Notes under the pieces: model-generated
The model's input: the letters and a program-made list of their open reading frames with translations, nothing else
Databases searched by the model: none
Told to the model about the DNA's origin: nothing
Translations under genes and position numbers: made by a program
Source: Oscheius onirici
Lineage: Eukaryota > Nematoda > Chromadorea > Rhabditida > Rhabditidae
Assembly: GCA_932521025.1 (NCBI GenBank)
Contig: OW051471.1
Coordinates: 2,356,001 to 2,420,000 of the forward strand
Direction: 5' to 3'
DNA length: 64,000 nucleotides
Shown: one piece after another, positions 8,832 to 19,803 of the stretch
Layout of the letters: each line of letters begins with the position of its first letter
How positions within the stretch are numbered: position 1 is the stretch's first letter

Positions 8832-10956
8832 CTGGAAAATTAGTTTTTTTTTGTCTGGTACCCATTGAATCTCATTGAAGAACAGTCATGTGAAGATTTG
8901 GTGAAACTACTAAAGTTTTAAAATTATCTTTTGCTTGTGAGTCTGGTGGCATGGTCAAGGTTCTACTTGTCTCAAAGAAGATGAGACCGTAATCGTTTTT
9001 AATCGTTTCGAGACCCTGTTACCACCAAATAAACTCTGTAATTATCCTACATGCTAAGCCGGTGTAAATGGGTCTCAACACGAAGACGGTACGGTATCTT
9101 TTACCGGTAAGCAGGAAGGGAGAACCTCATAAAAGACGAATACAAAGTGTCAGTTTCTTGGAAAAGCTTATTTTTTAGACACGGGGCGAACAAACAATTG
9201 AATCGCAGTAAGAATGAGTCATATGAAGAATTTGTGAAACCATTCCAAAGGTTTGGAACTTTTATTCTCTTTGAGTGTCCGAAAGTTTTATACAGTTTGC
9301 CTTTGTTTTTGAGGGTATTTTTTCAAACCTGAACTAAAGGGAACGTCTCTCAAAAAACAATATGTGCTTATATGAAACGAGTGAAACATCTCGTCTCGGT
9401 TTAAAAAAAAAAAGTTTTTGCTGTCCATAAGCCCGTAATCGTAGTGCAGCACGAAGTTAGAGAATTTCTGAAACCAAACGAAAATTTTGGAAGTTTTTTT
9501 TTATGTTTAGGGGCCTTTTTCGTGTATTCAAAATTGTTCTTGTTTAAGGGAACATATGGTAGTTTTTTTAAATGATTACTCAAAGTTTCATATATACAAA
9601 AATTTCCGTATAAGAAATGAGTGAAAAGTGACAGTTTTTAAGGAAAATAGTCTGTTTCGTTATGGTATAGTCAGCTACAAGAAGTACCTCTCAGAAAGGA
9701 ACAGTCTCATAAAAGAATTTGTGAAGCAAAACAAGTTTGATTCATTTTCAAATAGAGTTAGAATTTTTCTTCTCATAAACAATACTGTAGTTTTTTGAAC
9801 GATAAGAAGCTCACGCAGTGTTCCTTAGTACTGAAGTGCCCTAATAGGAAACGGATGAAACATTTTTTCCTGGGAAATAAAAAGAAGTGCATGAACAGTG
9901 TTTGTTATTGTTTTCCTATGTATATTTCACAAAAATGATAGAACGTAACCAGGAGTAAGACTGCAAACGTCTTCTTGAGCATACATCCCCTTGAAAAGTT
10001 TTGATGACACTCATTTTTTGCGCAGTTCGACATGATCTGCCCAGGCACAGAAAAGAGTCTTCCCCTTTTGTGAACTGTACTTAGGCTTCACCAAAAAGGT
10101 AAAAGGCAGCTAGAAACCGGTGTTTACTAATTGTATTGCTATGATTTCTAGAAAAAAGAGAAAGCCATCTTGTAAAGCAAAATAAAAGGTTCCTTGCATT
10201 TGAATTACGGCATACATAAACCGCGCTGCCTTCACACATAATTGTATTGCCATGATTTCTAGAAATTTTCTTGACTGAGCATCCTACGTTTTGACTGCAC
10301 ATTTGTACCACTGGTCCCGCCACGAAATTTCTACAGTAAATACAGGGTTATAGTGCCAGAACCTAGGAACTGGAAAAAAGCTACACAGTTCGCCGAGTTC
10401 GGCACTTTAAAGGACTGCTCGTTGCAATCGGTCTCGATTTTGAAATCGTGTCGAGACACGAGCGCGGGAGGACGAAATTTCAGCTAAATTCAAATTACCG
10501 CCGAGTTTGGAAAGCGCGGAAAGACGATAATTCAAAATTTGGCTTGAAAACGGGAAAAACCTGGGTGACACGCTTTCTCGAACACCCGATTATATTTTTT
10601 CACATGTTCGATCTTATATTGTCGGCCGTATCGTGTTCCCAGTAGTTATGTTTTTTTTCAGAGTCATTACATGAAAAATGACCGAGTATTTTCTGTTTTT
10701 CACTGGGAGTAGAAGACCAAATACCAAGTGCCAAAACACACCTACACAGTTTCGACTGTTCTCTTTCTATTGAAACCGAGAACGAAAAAAATGGTTGCGT
10801 AGTTTTCTCAAAAACGTGTCACCCAGGACGAAAGTAATTTTGTCCAACATTTGAATTGGGCGGCGAACTGTGGCTAGGATTTCCAAAAAAAAATCTATAA
10901 ACTGTCTACGACAGCTACTTTTGGATGGATACTTGTCCGGTGATTCCTACAGATTA
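8832..10956. other. intergenic or large intron with degenerate repeats
   Basis: No provable exons apart from the weak first-exon candidate at 9982-9950 (minus). The sequence contains spaced, degenerate units around CATAAAAGAATTTGTGAAAC and TGAAACAT-like words (for example 8890-8920, 9125-9160, 9215-9250, 9360-9400, 9590-9640, 9700-9740, 9840-9870). Two 25-bp direct repeats around ATTGTATTGC lie near 10130 and 10239. Confidence 0.5.
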
Positions 10957-13281
10957 TCATGTTTCACAAAAATGATATGAGTTAGTAACAGTGTGATGTT
11001 GGTTGAATAAATGGGCAAAAAAAGCAACCTTGAAATAGTTGACCTTCTGACGAATGGCTCTCTGTCTCAGTCTTGCGGAGCACATGAAGACAAATAGACA
11101 GAGGAAGTTGATGCTGTTCAGGACGGCCAAGAACAGGAACCAGAAGAAGATTCCGAGATAGATTTTCTCATTGATGACGTTCAACATCATGATGCACTGG
11201 GTCGTGTGGTTCTGGATGTTGGCCAGGATTCGGATCTGAAATGAGATTGTTCATTCCTTCTGTTCTTCTTACCTTGAAATCACACATGACGACCTTAGGA
11301 AAGAGACCAGAATTCTGGATCGGGAGTCCAAAATACAGATCAAGAGCCGTCTGATATCCCCAGGAGAGATACGTTCCTCCGAGAAACAGATTTAGAAAGT
11401 AGAGTTGGCCAAGGACGTTCAGAAGGTAGAAGAGCTTCGTGAGAAGGTAGAGCATGGAAGCATTGTAGCCATTTCTGGGAGTCGGATGGAGCTGAAAAAG
11501 ATGAAGTTTGAATTTTTTTAGTGAGCTTGGGGTTCAAATTTACTTCAAGAACAGGCAAAAATTTGGTTTTGAAAAAGAGCCTTAAAATTCTCAACTATCC
11601 CGATTGAACTAACTCTGATGAAAGCGAGACTCCGATTCTCTGAGGAAATGCGAAGAAATTTGTTTCATGAAATTTTGACTACAGGAGGAAATATGAGCGA
11701 TTCAATGGATTGAAATGAAGTCTTTCGAAATATCAGTTCATTGTGTTTTCTGCCAGAAAGGATGTTTTTGTCCCTAGAGGAGTCAGTAGCTGATAGAAAA
11801 CTACGTTCCACATGCTCTTATTGTATGGACGAAACCTCAAAAGTTGGATTTACGAAACTTCTGGAGAAACACTTTTGCGAAGATGCTACCGTTACAAGAT
11901 TAGTTTCCTGGCTGAAGAAACAGTGGGTAAAATGTGTGTTTCAAGAAAGGTTGATTATAGAAAGAAAGATCGTAACCTGCTGGTGCCATAATTTTGTAGC
12001 AAAGAAAAATACTAATTTTACTGTTTTCACAATACAAATCGTTCATGAAAGTTAGAGGAGGACAGGACAACAATCTCATCGTGGTTGGTGGTTGGACGTG
12101 GATGTACAAAAATTGAATTTAGCACTGTTTCAAAGCTAACACAGCTCCTATTTCCCAAGCAGACTTGAAGAATTCGCGTTCAAACAAAGAAAGAGAAAGA
12201 CAAAATAAAGACAGAAAAAAAAGAAGACTATGCTTTCACCTGGAAAAACTACCCAAGAATTGAAAACTACAGTAACATCTTTTCTTATTGCATGGGTGAA
12301 AGATTCGTAGTTTGGCAAGTTTGGAAAGTAAAACGGTTTCCCTTAAAAAAGTTCCAGTGGCCTTCGAAGGGATAGAGTAGAAAAAGCTATGTTTCGCGAA
12401 TACATGCCTACAGACTGGAAAGTAATGAACTGCTAATTGTTGCACAGTTTACTAATAAAGAAAAAAGAAGAGATCGTTCACAGATTTGGTTCACGAAAAC
12501 TCGAGAAAAAAGGGAAGTAGCCTAACCTAATGGCACGTCCTCAACAAGAAAAAAAACGAACAAATTTAGCAATAACCCAAAACACCCTCCTCCCCATTTT
12601 GAACATTCTGTACTGCTTACCACTCCCTTCTTCTGCTCCGTCTGTCCGAAAGAGTCCACAGTTTCCCAGATCTGTCCAGCCATCTCTTCTAGAGCCTTCT
12701 TCTTGTCACTATTCTTCTCTCTACGGATCTTTTCGGCCTCTTCGACGAACTTCTCTGGATCGATGGAAGTTTCCTTGTGGACCAAGTTCCAGAAGAAGTT
12801 GGGGAGATAGAAGAAGACGGCCTGGAAAAATAACAGTAAACAGTGACAAGAAATCCCACCTGAATAGCCAAAACGACGTGAATCCATCGGTAGTAGCTGA
12901 CTTGATCCTCCCTGACATTACTGTACTGGCTCATTGGTATGTCCTCTTCAAAGGGAACATAGTACGAACTAGCAGCAAAACAGTAGTCGTGGGCATACTT
13001 GACCCAGGGCTCCTTATACTCTGGCGGTGTCCAGCACTGGATATGTCCTCCAATGAACTGTTTACCTAAAGTCATTCGTTTTTAGTCTACAAACTGTCAA
13101 ATACCAGAAATGAAGAGAGCTGAGCCCGCCAGAACGAAGGCAGTGACGCGGTAGTTGAGATGGTCGACAAAATTGGCCAGCTAAATTTAGGTATTTATCC
13201 TCAAAAAAAATGGACTGAACTTACAGCTTGTTTGTGACCAGCTGTCTTGAGGAAGTCGCCAAGGAAGGGGACACTGATCAT
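10957..13281 (-). CDS. innexin gap-junction protein, ~345 aa
   Basis: Six exons: 13281-13225, 13180-13105, 13065-12860, 12821-12621, 11491-11273, 11235-10957; all phases agree. Innexins form invertebrate gap junctions with four membrane helices. Seen here: start MISVPFLGDFLK; helix 1; first extracellular loop with IQCWTPP and HDYCF (two Cys); a YYRWIH motif where the family normally has YYQW-P; helix 2 into FYLPNFFWN; a charged cytoplasmic loop; helix 3 LYLLTKLFYLLNVLGQ; second extracellular loop with MCDF and TTQC (two Cys); helix 4 IYLGIFFWFLFLAVLNS. The end is less certain: reading through to the stop at 10957 gives a tail of only ~40 residues, but CAAG|GTTGCT at 11029 could be a donor to an unseen exon. 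Paralogue not assigned. Confidence 0.9.
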
Positions 13282-13780
13282 TTTGAGAAGGGCGTTCTGG
13301 AAACTATTGTATGAGATAAGATCTGGAAGACTTGGAGAAAGGGTACTGTTAGGAACATACCGTAATATTTTTGTATTCGTTCCTAGTTCTCTTCAAAAAA
13401 ATTGCGTACTAAGTTTTGGTACGTACTAATAGTTAAATTGCATACAAAACACAGTTTGTGGCCAGTATGAACAGTATATTGCATAGGAACGGTTCGTGTG
13501 AACGATACAAGAACAAAGCTAAAACAAAGGGGGAGAGAAGAGATAGAAGAGATATATAAGGCGACTGAATGAAACTGAAAAGCACTCGACCTGTATATCA
13601 TTTCCGCTTTTCTGAAAAGCGGCTCATCCATTGATGTTGGCAGTTAAATTTTCGCTTCTTGTGAGTGGTCAAAAGGTGACTAGTTTGTTAGGCGCACGGA
13701 CAAGACGAGAATGTCTGAAAACAGTACTAGAAATAAAGCCGCATTCGAAGTTAAGAGTCAAAACGTAACAAGGTTTAGTA
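13282..13780. other. upstream region of the innexin gene
   Basis: About 500 bp between the innexin start and the DD37D element. A/T-rich, no coding signal on either strand. The innexin promoter should lie here; no TATA box or other defined site is evident. Confidence 0.4.
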
Positions 13781-14806
13781 CAGGGTGGCCAGAAATTACG
13801 GTAACAGCAGGCGGCGCGCAATTTTTGCATTTTTTGAGTTTTTTCTCAAAGCATTTCTACTTTTTCTTTTTTGTATTTAGTTTTCCACTTATTTTTGTAT
13901 AAATTTAAAGCCTAACATGTTGCTTTTTTAGAATGACTAAGGCATCAGTACATCGAGGATCTATCATCCAGTTACATCGCGAAGGACTTCAGGCGTGTGA
14001 GATTGCTAGACGTCTTAAAGTATCAAGAAAGCTCGTATCTACTTCTATTCGACGTTTCAATGAGCTGGGAACAAATGCCGATCGTTTTGGGCAGGGAATA
14101 CCTGCAACAGTTGTCACCAGAGCCAATATCAAGAAGGTACGCGCTAAGCTTCGATACGACCCGCAGCGTTCCCTTCGTAGTTTGTCGAAAGAAATGGACA
14201 TTAAAAGAACATCGCTGCAAACTATCGTTGGAGTAAAGATGAATAAGAAAACCTACAAGCTTGGATCTTCGTTCCACAGGGAGTAAAAGTGAACAGCGCT
14301 AACTATTTGGATGTTTTAAAGCAAGAATTACTTCCCTGGGCTTAAAACCACTTCGGTAATCGCCAATGGACGCTTCAACAAGACGGAGCTCCAGCTCACA
14401 AAGCGAAGATTGTCCAAACGTGGTGTCAGCAGTCTCTCCCGTCTTTCTTCTCATTCCAAGAGTGGCCCCCTTCATCCCCTGATCTCAATCCGATGGATTT
14501 CTCGGTCTGGTCCGTTCTGGAATCGAAAGCATGCAAAAAACCTCATCCAAATGTGGATTCGCTAAAGAGAGCACTGCTCAAAGCTTGGGACGAGCTGGAC
14601 GGCGCCTATCTACACGCCACCGTCAATGCATTCCCAAAACGTCTTCGAGCCTGTGTCGACGCAGATGGTGGCCATTTCGAGATGTAAATGTGTTTCTTGT
14701 TCAGAATTTTGTTATAAACACTTCTATATATTTCAAATTTTCATAGCAATTTTTTCTTGCTTAGTTGGAGCTTGTTACCTTGTTACCGTAATTTCTGGCC
14801 ACCCTG
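13781..14806 (+). mobile_element. Tc1/mariner element, DD37D (maT-like), internally deleted
   Basis: Perfect ~26-bp terminal inverted repeats (CAGGGTGGCCAGAAATTACG...) flanked by TA at 13779-13780 and 14807-14808. The 1026-bp element carries a broken transposase (next entry). The last two acidic catalytic residues are separated by 37 residues, the DD37D spacing of maT-type elements. It lies between the innexin gene and the region of the 15.4-kb coding remnant. Confidence 0.9.
13933..14687 (+). pseudogene. DD37D transposase, broken
   Basis: The first open part (13933-14286) encodes the paired-like helix-turn-helix DNA-binding region (GLQACEIARRLKVSRKLVS, then a second HTH ending DIKRTSLQTIVG). 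The reading frame then shifts: IFVPQGVKVNSANYLDVL lies in another frame and meets a stop after LLPWA. The remainder reads WTLQQDGAPAHK ... EWPPSSPDLNPMD ... HPNVDSLK and ends GGHFEM (stop 14685-14687). The segment that should carry the first catalytic Asp is missing, so this copy cannot move itself. Confidence 0.85.
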
Positions 14807-14888
14807 TATATACGTAGCCTTTGAAGCACACCCAAAATAGTAGAAAAAGTGAATTACTGTTGAATAAATTGGCTCAAAACCGTTCCAG

Positions 14889-15050
14889 CAGGGATGGAAA
14901 ACCTGGCCGAAAAAGTCGCGCCGGCCAGGTTGGGCCAGGTTGGAACCGGCGCGTCAACCTGGCCAGGTTAGGTTGTAAACAGCGCGCCAAACCTGGCCCA
15001 ACCTGGCCAGGTTTGGCCAGGTTGGGCCAGGTTTACGGCCGTTCCAAACT
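14889..15050. repeat. CCTGGCC-rich self-similar block
   Basis: The words AACCTGGCC and GGCCAGGTT alternate about ten times over 160 bp. The left edge CAGGGATGGAAAACC resembles hAT terminal repeats, but no matching right end or target duplication was found. Confidence 0.5.
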
Positions 15051-15394
15051 TTTCAAACGGAGAAATCCCGCTCAACTTCCTAACTACAGTATCCCTACAG
15101 TACTCCTACAGTAATTCTACCGTACTTTGGCACGCTTTCAAACACATTTTCATTTTTTCGAGAAGAATTCTATAATTTCTCGCTAATTTTCATAAGTTTT
15201 TCGATGCACCTAACAACTTTTTTGCAGATTTTTGCCCACCAAATAGCTTTCGGTTCAAAGCATAGTGAAAAGGCATCTTTCGTTAAAAAGATTTGACTTG
15301 ATCACTCGAAAATATTCTATTTCGGTTAAAATACGTGAAATGACATCTAATTCGTCGAGATTGAATGAAAAAACCCTAGTATTGTTCCTGACAA

Positions 15395-15868
15395 AAACAA
15401 TAAGATACCAACAGCTATACAGAAGACGAGCCGCCAACTCTCTCTGCTGCCATCACTCCACGGACTAGCCACCCGATACGTGAGTTAAAACCGCCTGATC
15501 AGCGAATAATACCTGACCCCGAGTCAATAGAAATTCCTGCTCTTGACTACGTTGGACAAGAGCAGTTGGAAACTAGCGATATGCCCATTCTTCAGCGATT
15601 CCAGCAAAACTTCCCAAACTTGTGGTGTCCAGAGCGAATTGAGCCATGCCAAACTGCCAAAAACGGTATCTACTCTTCGAAAAACCGTCCTGAAACAGAA
15701 CAAGTGCATCATTAGACACTGGCGAAGCATCTACCCGCTGACTGTGAGAAACAAAGACATCGTAAACCGAAAAAGTCGAACTCGTGCCACTCTTCTTGCG
15801 GAAAAGAAGAATCGCCTTTCACCAATGGAAACGCTTGTCATGTTGAAGTCTTTCAATATTTCCTGAAG
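15395..15868 (+). pseudogene. coding-like remnant, frameshifted, family unknown
   Basis: One frame is open from ~15395 to 15715 and reads like protein (SYTEDEPPTLSAAITPRTSH ... PALDYVGQEQLE ... NFPNLWCPERIEP). It ends in TAG at 15713-15715. A neighbouring frame, overlapping and then continuing, reads NKCIIRHWRSIYPLTVRNKD ... METLVMLKSFNIS and stops at 15866-15868. Neither piece has a convincing start or splice sites. The simplest reading is one protein fragment with a single-base shift near 15680-15700. No similarity is recognised; it could be a gene relic or part of a transposon. Confidence 0.35.
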
Positions 15869-16062
15869 AATGTTCAGTTGGCTAAAGACTCACCTTAGTC
15901 AACATGCGAACCATTTTTTTGTTTTCGTTGCTTTTTTCTATGTTTACAAGAAAATAAATGAGAAAGGGACTAGAAGGAAAATAGGAGGAAAATAAGTGCT
16001 TGGAAGGCTGAAGAAAAACATAACAAATTTAAACTTCCCGCTGGATCATTCACTGTCGACGA

Positions 16063-16180
16063 AAGTGGCGCAAAAAAAAGTCGGAACGCCGTTTGTACTG
16101 CGGTAAAACGCCGAGCCTAGCACGGCGTTTCAAAACAGTGGAAATGGCATGTTCACTTTTTTTTCGCGCCATTTTGAGGA
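16063..16180. repeat. imperfect palindrome
   Basis: Left GTGGCGCAAAAAAAAGT and CGGAACGCCG, right CGGCGTTTC and CACTTTTTTTTCGCGCCAT, form an imperfect inverted repeat around TGCGGTAAAACGCCGAGC. Confidence 0.5.
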
Positions 16181-16887
16181 AGTGAGGGCGGGAATTCAAA
16201 ATTTGAGCCTTTTTTATTTTTTTTGAGGCTTTAGCATGGCCCCAATTTTTATCTTTTTGCCATTTTGAAGAGATATATTCTTAGAAAAGAGCAGTACTGA
16301 GCAGTTGATACAAAAAATAGCGACAAACCCATTGTAGATGCTTCTAATCCCGTGGAAGACGAAAACTTTTAACCTCTCAGCGTTTTCTCTGCGATTTTCA
16401 TAGGTCTGCCTTCAGATTTGGATTCTCATGCGCTGGAATACATCTTTCGTAGCTTTTGGACGATTTACGTGTGATAAACGTTTCAAAACACATATTTTTC
16501 AAAACACGGATTTGGCTTTGCCTCCCACTAGCGTAGAACGCTTTTAGCCTAAAATCGCGCGCAGCGCGATCCAGAAGCATTTTTAGATTCCGGGACCTAT
16601 TCCATCGGATTCAGCGTAAAAAGTTACCCCTAGAGTCTTATTTTCAAGTCGATACGTCAAAATCTAAAAAAGTTTGGAAAAAAACCGAGTTTCCAAAATG
16701 TCCCGTGTCCGGCGTCCGCCGTCCGCCGTGCGTGGTTGTTCGTGATTTGCGGGCTGATTTTTGCGAATTTTTCTCTGAAATTTTGGATAGAAGTGTTTCT
16801 CATAGGCGGTATCTTTTAGAATTTTGATTTTCGACCCGGATCATACCTCTACCAAATGCACTTTTTGGACATTTTTTTACCGAAAAA

Positions 16888-16990
16888 AAATTAGTGTATT
16901 GCTAAGGGTCGCCACTCCACCCACACGACCCGGGTTCGATCCCGCCCTTCTGCAAGCCTTTTTGCTAAATTGTTTTGAGTAAAAATTGAC
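16888..16990 (+). repeat. SINE-B copy (tRNA-like)
   Basis: Has an A-box-like TAGTGTATTGCTAAGGGTC and a B box GGGTTCGATCCCG, followed by TTTTTGCTAAATTGTTTTGAG. The whole string corresponds to the inverse of 31085-31200 and 41955-42090. Confidence 0.65.
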
Positions 16991-17499
16991 TTTAGTTACG
17001 TTCGGGCATATTTTTGTAATCGCATTCGACCCCAAAAGAAGTTCATAGGGCGAAGCCCGATATTTTTAGGAACAAGGGAGTATGGTAGTTTTTTGTTTCC
17101 ATAATGGTCCTGTAAAATGGTTCAGGGCATAATTAGGTTTGCTGAAATTCTGGCTATAGACTTCCCCCGATTCTGATGACGTACGTCTCGAAAGGTGGTT
17201 GGAAAAATCGTAACAAAAAACCAAAATACCAAAAACTTGATTGTAAGAGATTCTAGTGAGGTATGACTTCTAGCCAATACAGTCTCGATCCTTCCTTGGG
17301 GCAGCTGGACATTGGTGCGGTAATGTTCCGACCGGTCTGGTCTCGATCTCGTGTCGGTGCAAAGATGAACTCACACTTTTTGCTAGTACACAAGGAATCG
17401 CTATTTGTAAATTCTATGAATTTTGACAAAAAGAGAACAATCTGGATCTGAAAAAAAAGAGTGATCCTATGAGAAAAGACGAGGATTTGTCTTTTGTAG

Positions 17500-17745
17500 G
17501 AAATATTGTTCTCTTTTTGTCAGGTTGCGCAGTTCAGACAAGTTATTATTCTCTTTTTGTTCGGTCAGTATAACGCAGGGCAAAGACAAATCCCTTCTTC
17601 TTCTCCAAAAGATCCACTTTTTCACAGATCCAGATTGTTCTCTTTTTGTCCGATTGAATTCAGTAAAAATTAGGGTAAAGACAAATCCCTTCTTCTTCAA
17701 AGAATCCATTTTTTCACAGATCCAGATTTTAGCTAGTTTTTGAGA
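17500..17745. repeat. direct repeats around TTCTCTTTTTGTC
   Basis: Two successive ~110-bp units share TTCTCTTTTTGT, GGGCAAAGACAAATCCCTTC (second unit GGGTAAAG...) and CTTTTTCACAGATCCAGAT. The same words occur inverted near 31900-31990, so this is a dispersed family. Confidence 0.6.
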
Positions 17746-17889
17746 CAAACTTTATTTTCCTCTTTGACAGTTTCTCTACAATGTTCAATAACACAAAATT
17801 GGAAAGAAAATAGCACATTTGCAAGCTCACAGCAAGCTACGAAAAACCGATTTTTCGAATAAAACGTCGTTTGAATGCGCGGCAGAGAT

Positions 17890-18010
17890 GGGTACTGTAC
17901 TTAAGTTGGATACTAAAGTTAGCAAAAGTTGGATACTCAGCCAACAAATTTGAAAGATACGCAGCGAACTTTAGAATTTGTTGGCTGAGTATCCAATGTT
18001 TGTGTGCTTA
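17890..18010. repeat. palindromic arm related to 1240-1630
   Basis: AGTTGGATACTCAGCCAACA and TGTTGGCTGAGTATCCAAT are inverted around GATACGCAGCGAAC; the same words occur in the 1240-1630 palindrome. Confidence 0.6.
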
Positions 18011-19109
18011 GTGAGTCTCGAAGGAACGAGCTAAAATCTTATGGTAATCCCTCTTCTTTTTGAACAGACCATAGAAACCAACTTTTTTTTTCAGAGAAGA
18101 ATTTTTGAATACTAAGATCACCGATCAAAACACAGAACTTTTTTCAGCATATCAGTAACCAATGAAACAGAAACTATGAAAACTGTTACTTTAGACAAAA
18201 CAACGGCAATGACTTGAATATTCATGCCACTAAGTTTCAGAGTATTTTCTCCGATAAACTCTTCTGTCTGTCATTGTCTCACCTACCTGACCTGTTAGAA
18301 GTGAAGAAGAGCTAGCCGTCTAAGGGAGTCGTCGTCTGTCGAGTGACTCTTCCAGAGTGCTATACAATTTGACAAGTGCTTGACAAGTAGTAGAGCAAAG
18401 TAAACTTCTGGGAGGACTTTTGAGTAAAGTTTGACAAGCCTTGACAGGTCAAAAACTAATCGTCTTCAATTTGACCCTCCAAATAAAATCACTGACTTCA
18501 CGGGCCCGGCTTGAAGCCTTTGCAATGTTTTACAGTTGTGAAACGTTGCTAAAAGGATAATATTTCAAGCTTGAGTATCAAAACACTTTGCTCCGGTGAA
18601 ATGATCGGACTAAATCGAGATTTTAGGCACAATTGCACTAAAAATTGCCGTCGTAGCCGATATATTTGTGCAGCAGTCGGCCAAATCATCAGACCCATTA
18701 AATAGGTTTATGCCTAGCTTATCCAAGGCGAAATGAGGTAATTTAATGCGTTCATCGCCGATTTCTACGATCTAACAGTTCCGAACCCAAGAACAACTTC
18801 ACCAAAAAAGAAATCTAGAAATACGCGTGGCTGATTAGCAGCGGCCACTGAATCCCTTCCTCACGAGCCGATTTGGTTGGTCAACAAGAAGATCTTCAGA
18901 CTCGGGCTCGAAGAAGTCAAAATATTAACAAAAAAGAAATAGAACAGACCTCTTTATCTCATACCATGTCCAACAAGAGTATAACAAGCAACAACAATTG
19001 TTAAAAAGGGTGAGTCAATACGGAACATGCGGAAGAGGAGAAGAGAAAGGAGGTAGTGTTGGATGGGCGAACGTCAACGATGATGGAGAGGGAGAGAGGA
19101 AGTGAGATC

Positions 19110-19803
19110 TCAGTTGCGGCCTCCAGTGGGGCAATCGCGACTTATGTGACCAGATTCCTGAAAATGGTGAGGTTAGAAACGATTAAGGCAACATTGAAAA
19201 ACTGGCAGAAATGAAAAAAGAGAACTTACCTGGCAGTTGTAGCAGCGCTTCGAGTCGGAAGATCCTCCAGTTCCAGGGGCCTCGGTACAGTCTCTGGAGA
19301 TGTGACCCGATCCTCCGCAGTTGTAGCAGCGGCGCTGTTGTCCACCTCCATAGCTTGATCCGCCACCGCCATATCCTCCACGACGCTGCTGTCCGGCATC
19401 GGGGCAATCACGAGCGAAGTGACCTGATCCTCCGCACTGGTAGCATTCGCGTCCACCGCCGCCTCCTCCGCCACCACGACTGAATCCGCGGCTTCCCTCA
19501 CGAGGCTGCTGACAATCGCGGCTCATGTGGCCTTGCTCTCCGCAGTTGTAGCCTGAAAAATAAATGATTAGTTGGCATAAGATTTCTCGTAAGTGTCACA
19601 TCTCCCCTCACATCAAAAATGGCCGTCGTTGCTTATCAAAAAGCTACTTTACCTAGGGCTCTTTATCCCTCAACACCCCCACAACAACACCAACATCCAG
19701 CTCCTCCACCGCCACGTCCACGGGATTCTCCGCCTCCTTGAGGGCAGTTTCTAGCCATATGTCCGGGCTCGTTGCACTTGTAGCACGTCTGATCCGACAT
19801 TGT
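19110..19803 (-). CDS. CNBP-like CCHC zinc-knuckle protein, 159 aa
   Basis: Exons 19803-19695, 19552-19230, 19157-19110. CNBP/ZNF9 proteins bind single-stranded G-rich nucleic acids and act in translation and RNA metabolism. Five CX2CX4HX4C knuckles are visible: CYKCNEPGHMARNC, CYNCGEQGHMSRDC, CYQCGGSGHFARDC, CYNCGGSGHISRDC and CYNCQESGHISRDC, separated by Gly/Arg/Ser-rich linkers (an RGG-like linker after knuckle 2). Knuckles 2 and 5 are each split by an intron. The first donor is ambiguous, since several T|GT steps between 19695 and 19680 would all rebuild the Cys codon; 19695 is the choice made here. The start is the only ATG before knuckle 1. It lies divergent to pbs-1, as I recall for the K08D12.3 neighbourhood in C. 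elegans. Confidence 0.9.

Larger units (their letters stand above)
15869..19109. other. 3.2-kb gene-poor, repeat-rich stretch
   Basis: Contains a palindrome (16063-16180), a SINE-B copy (16888-16990), a direct-repeat block (17500-17745) and a palindromic arm related to the 1240 element (17890-18010). 18.25-19.1 kb looks unique and non-coding and includes the 3' end of the CCHC gene. Confidence 0.6.

Noticed and set aside
9401-9500. Possible exon reading KFSNFVLHYDYGLMDS after a TTTCAG
   Set aside because: No usable donor; it runs into an A/T homopolymer, and no phase link to neighbouring exons was found.
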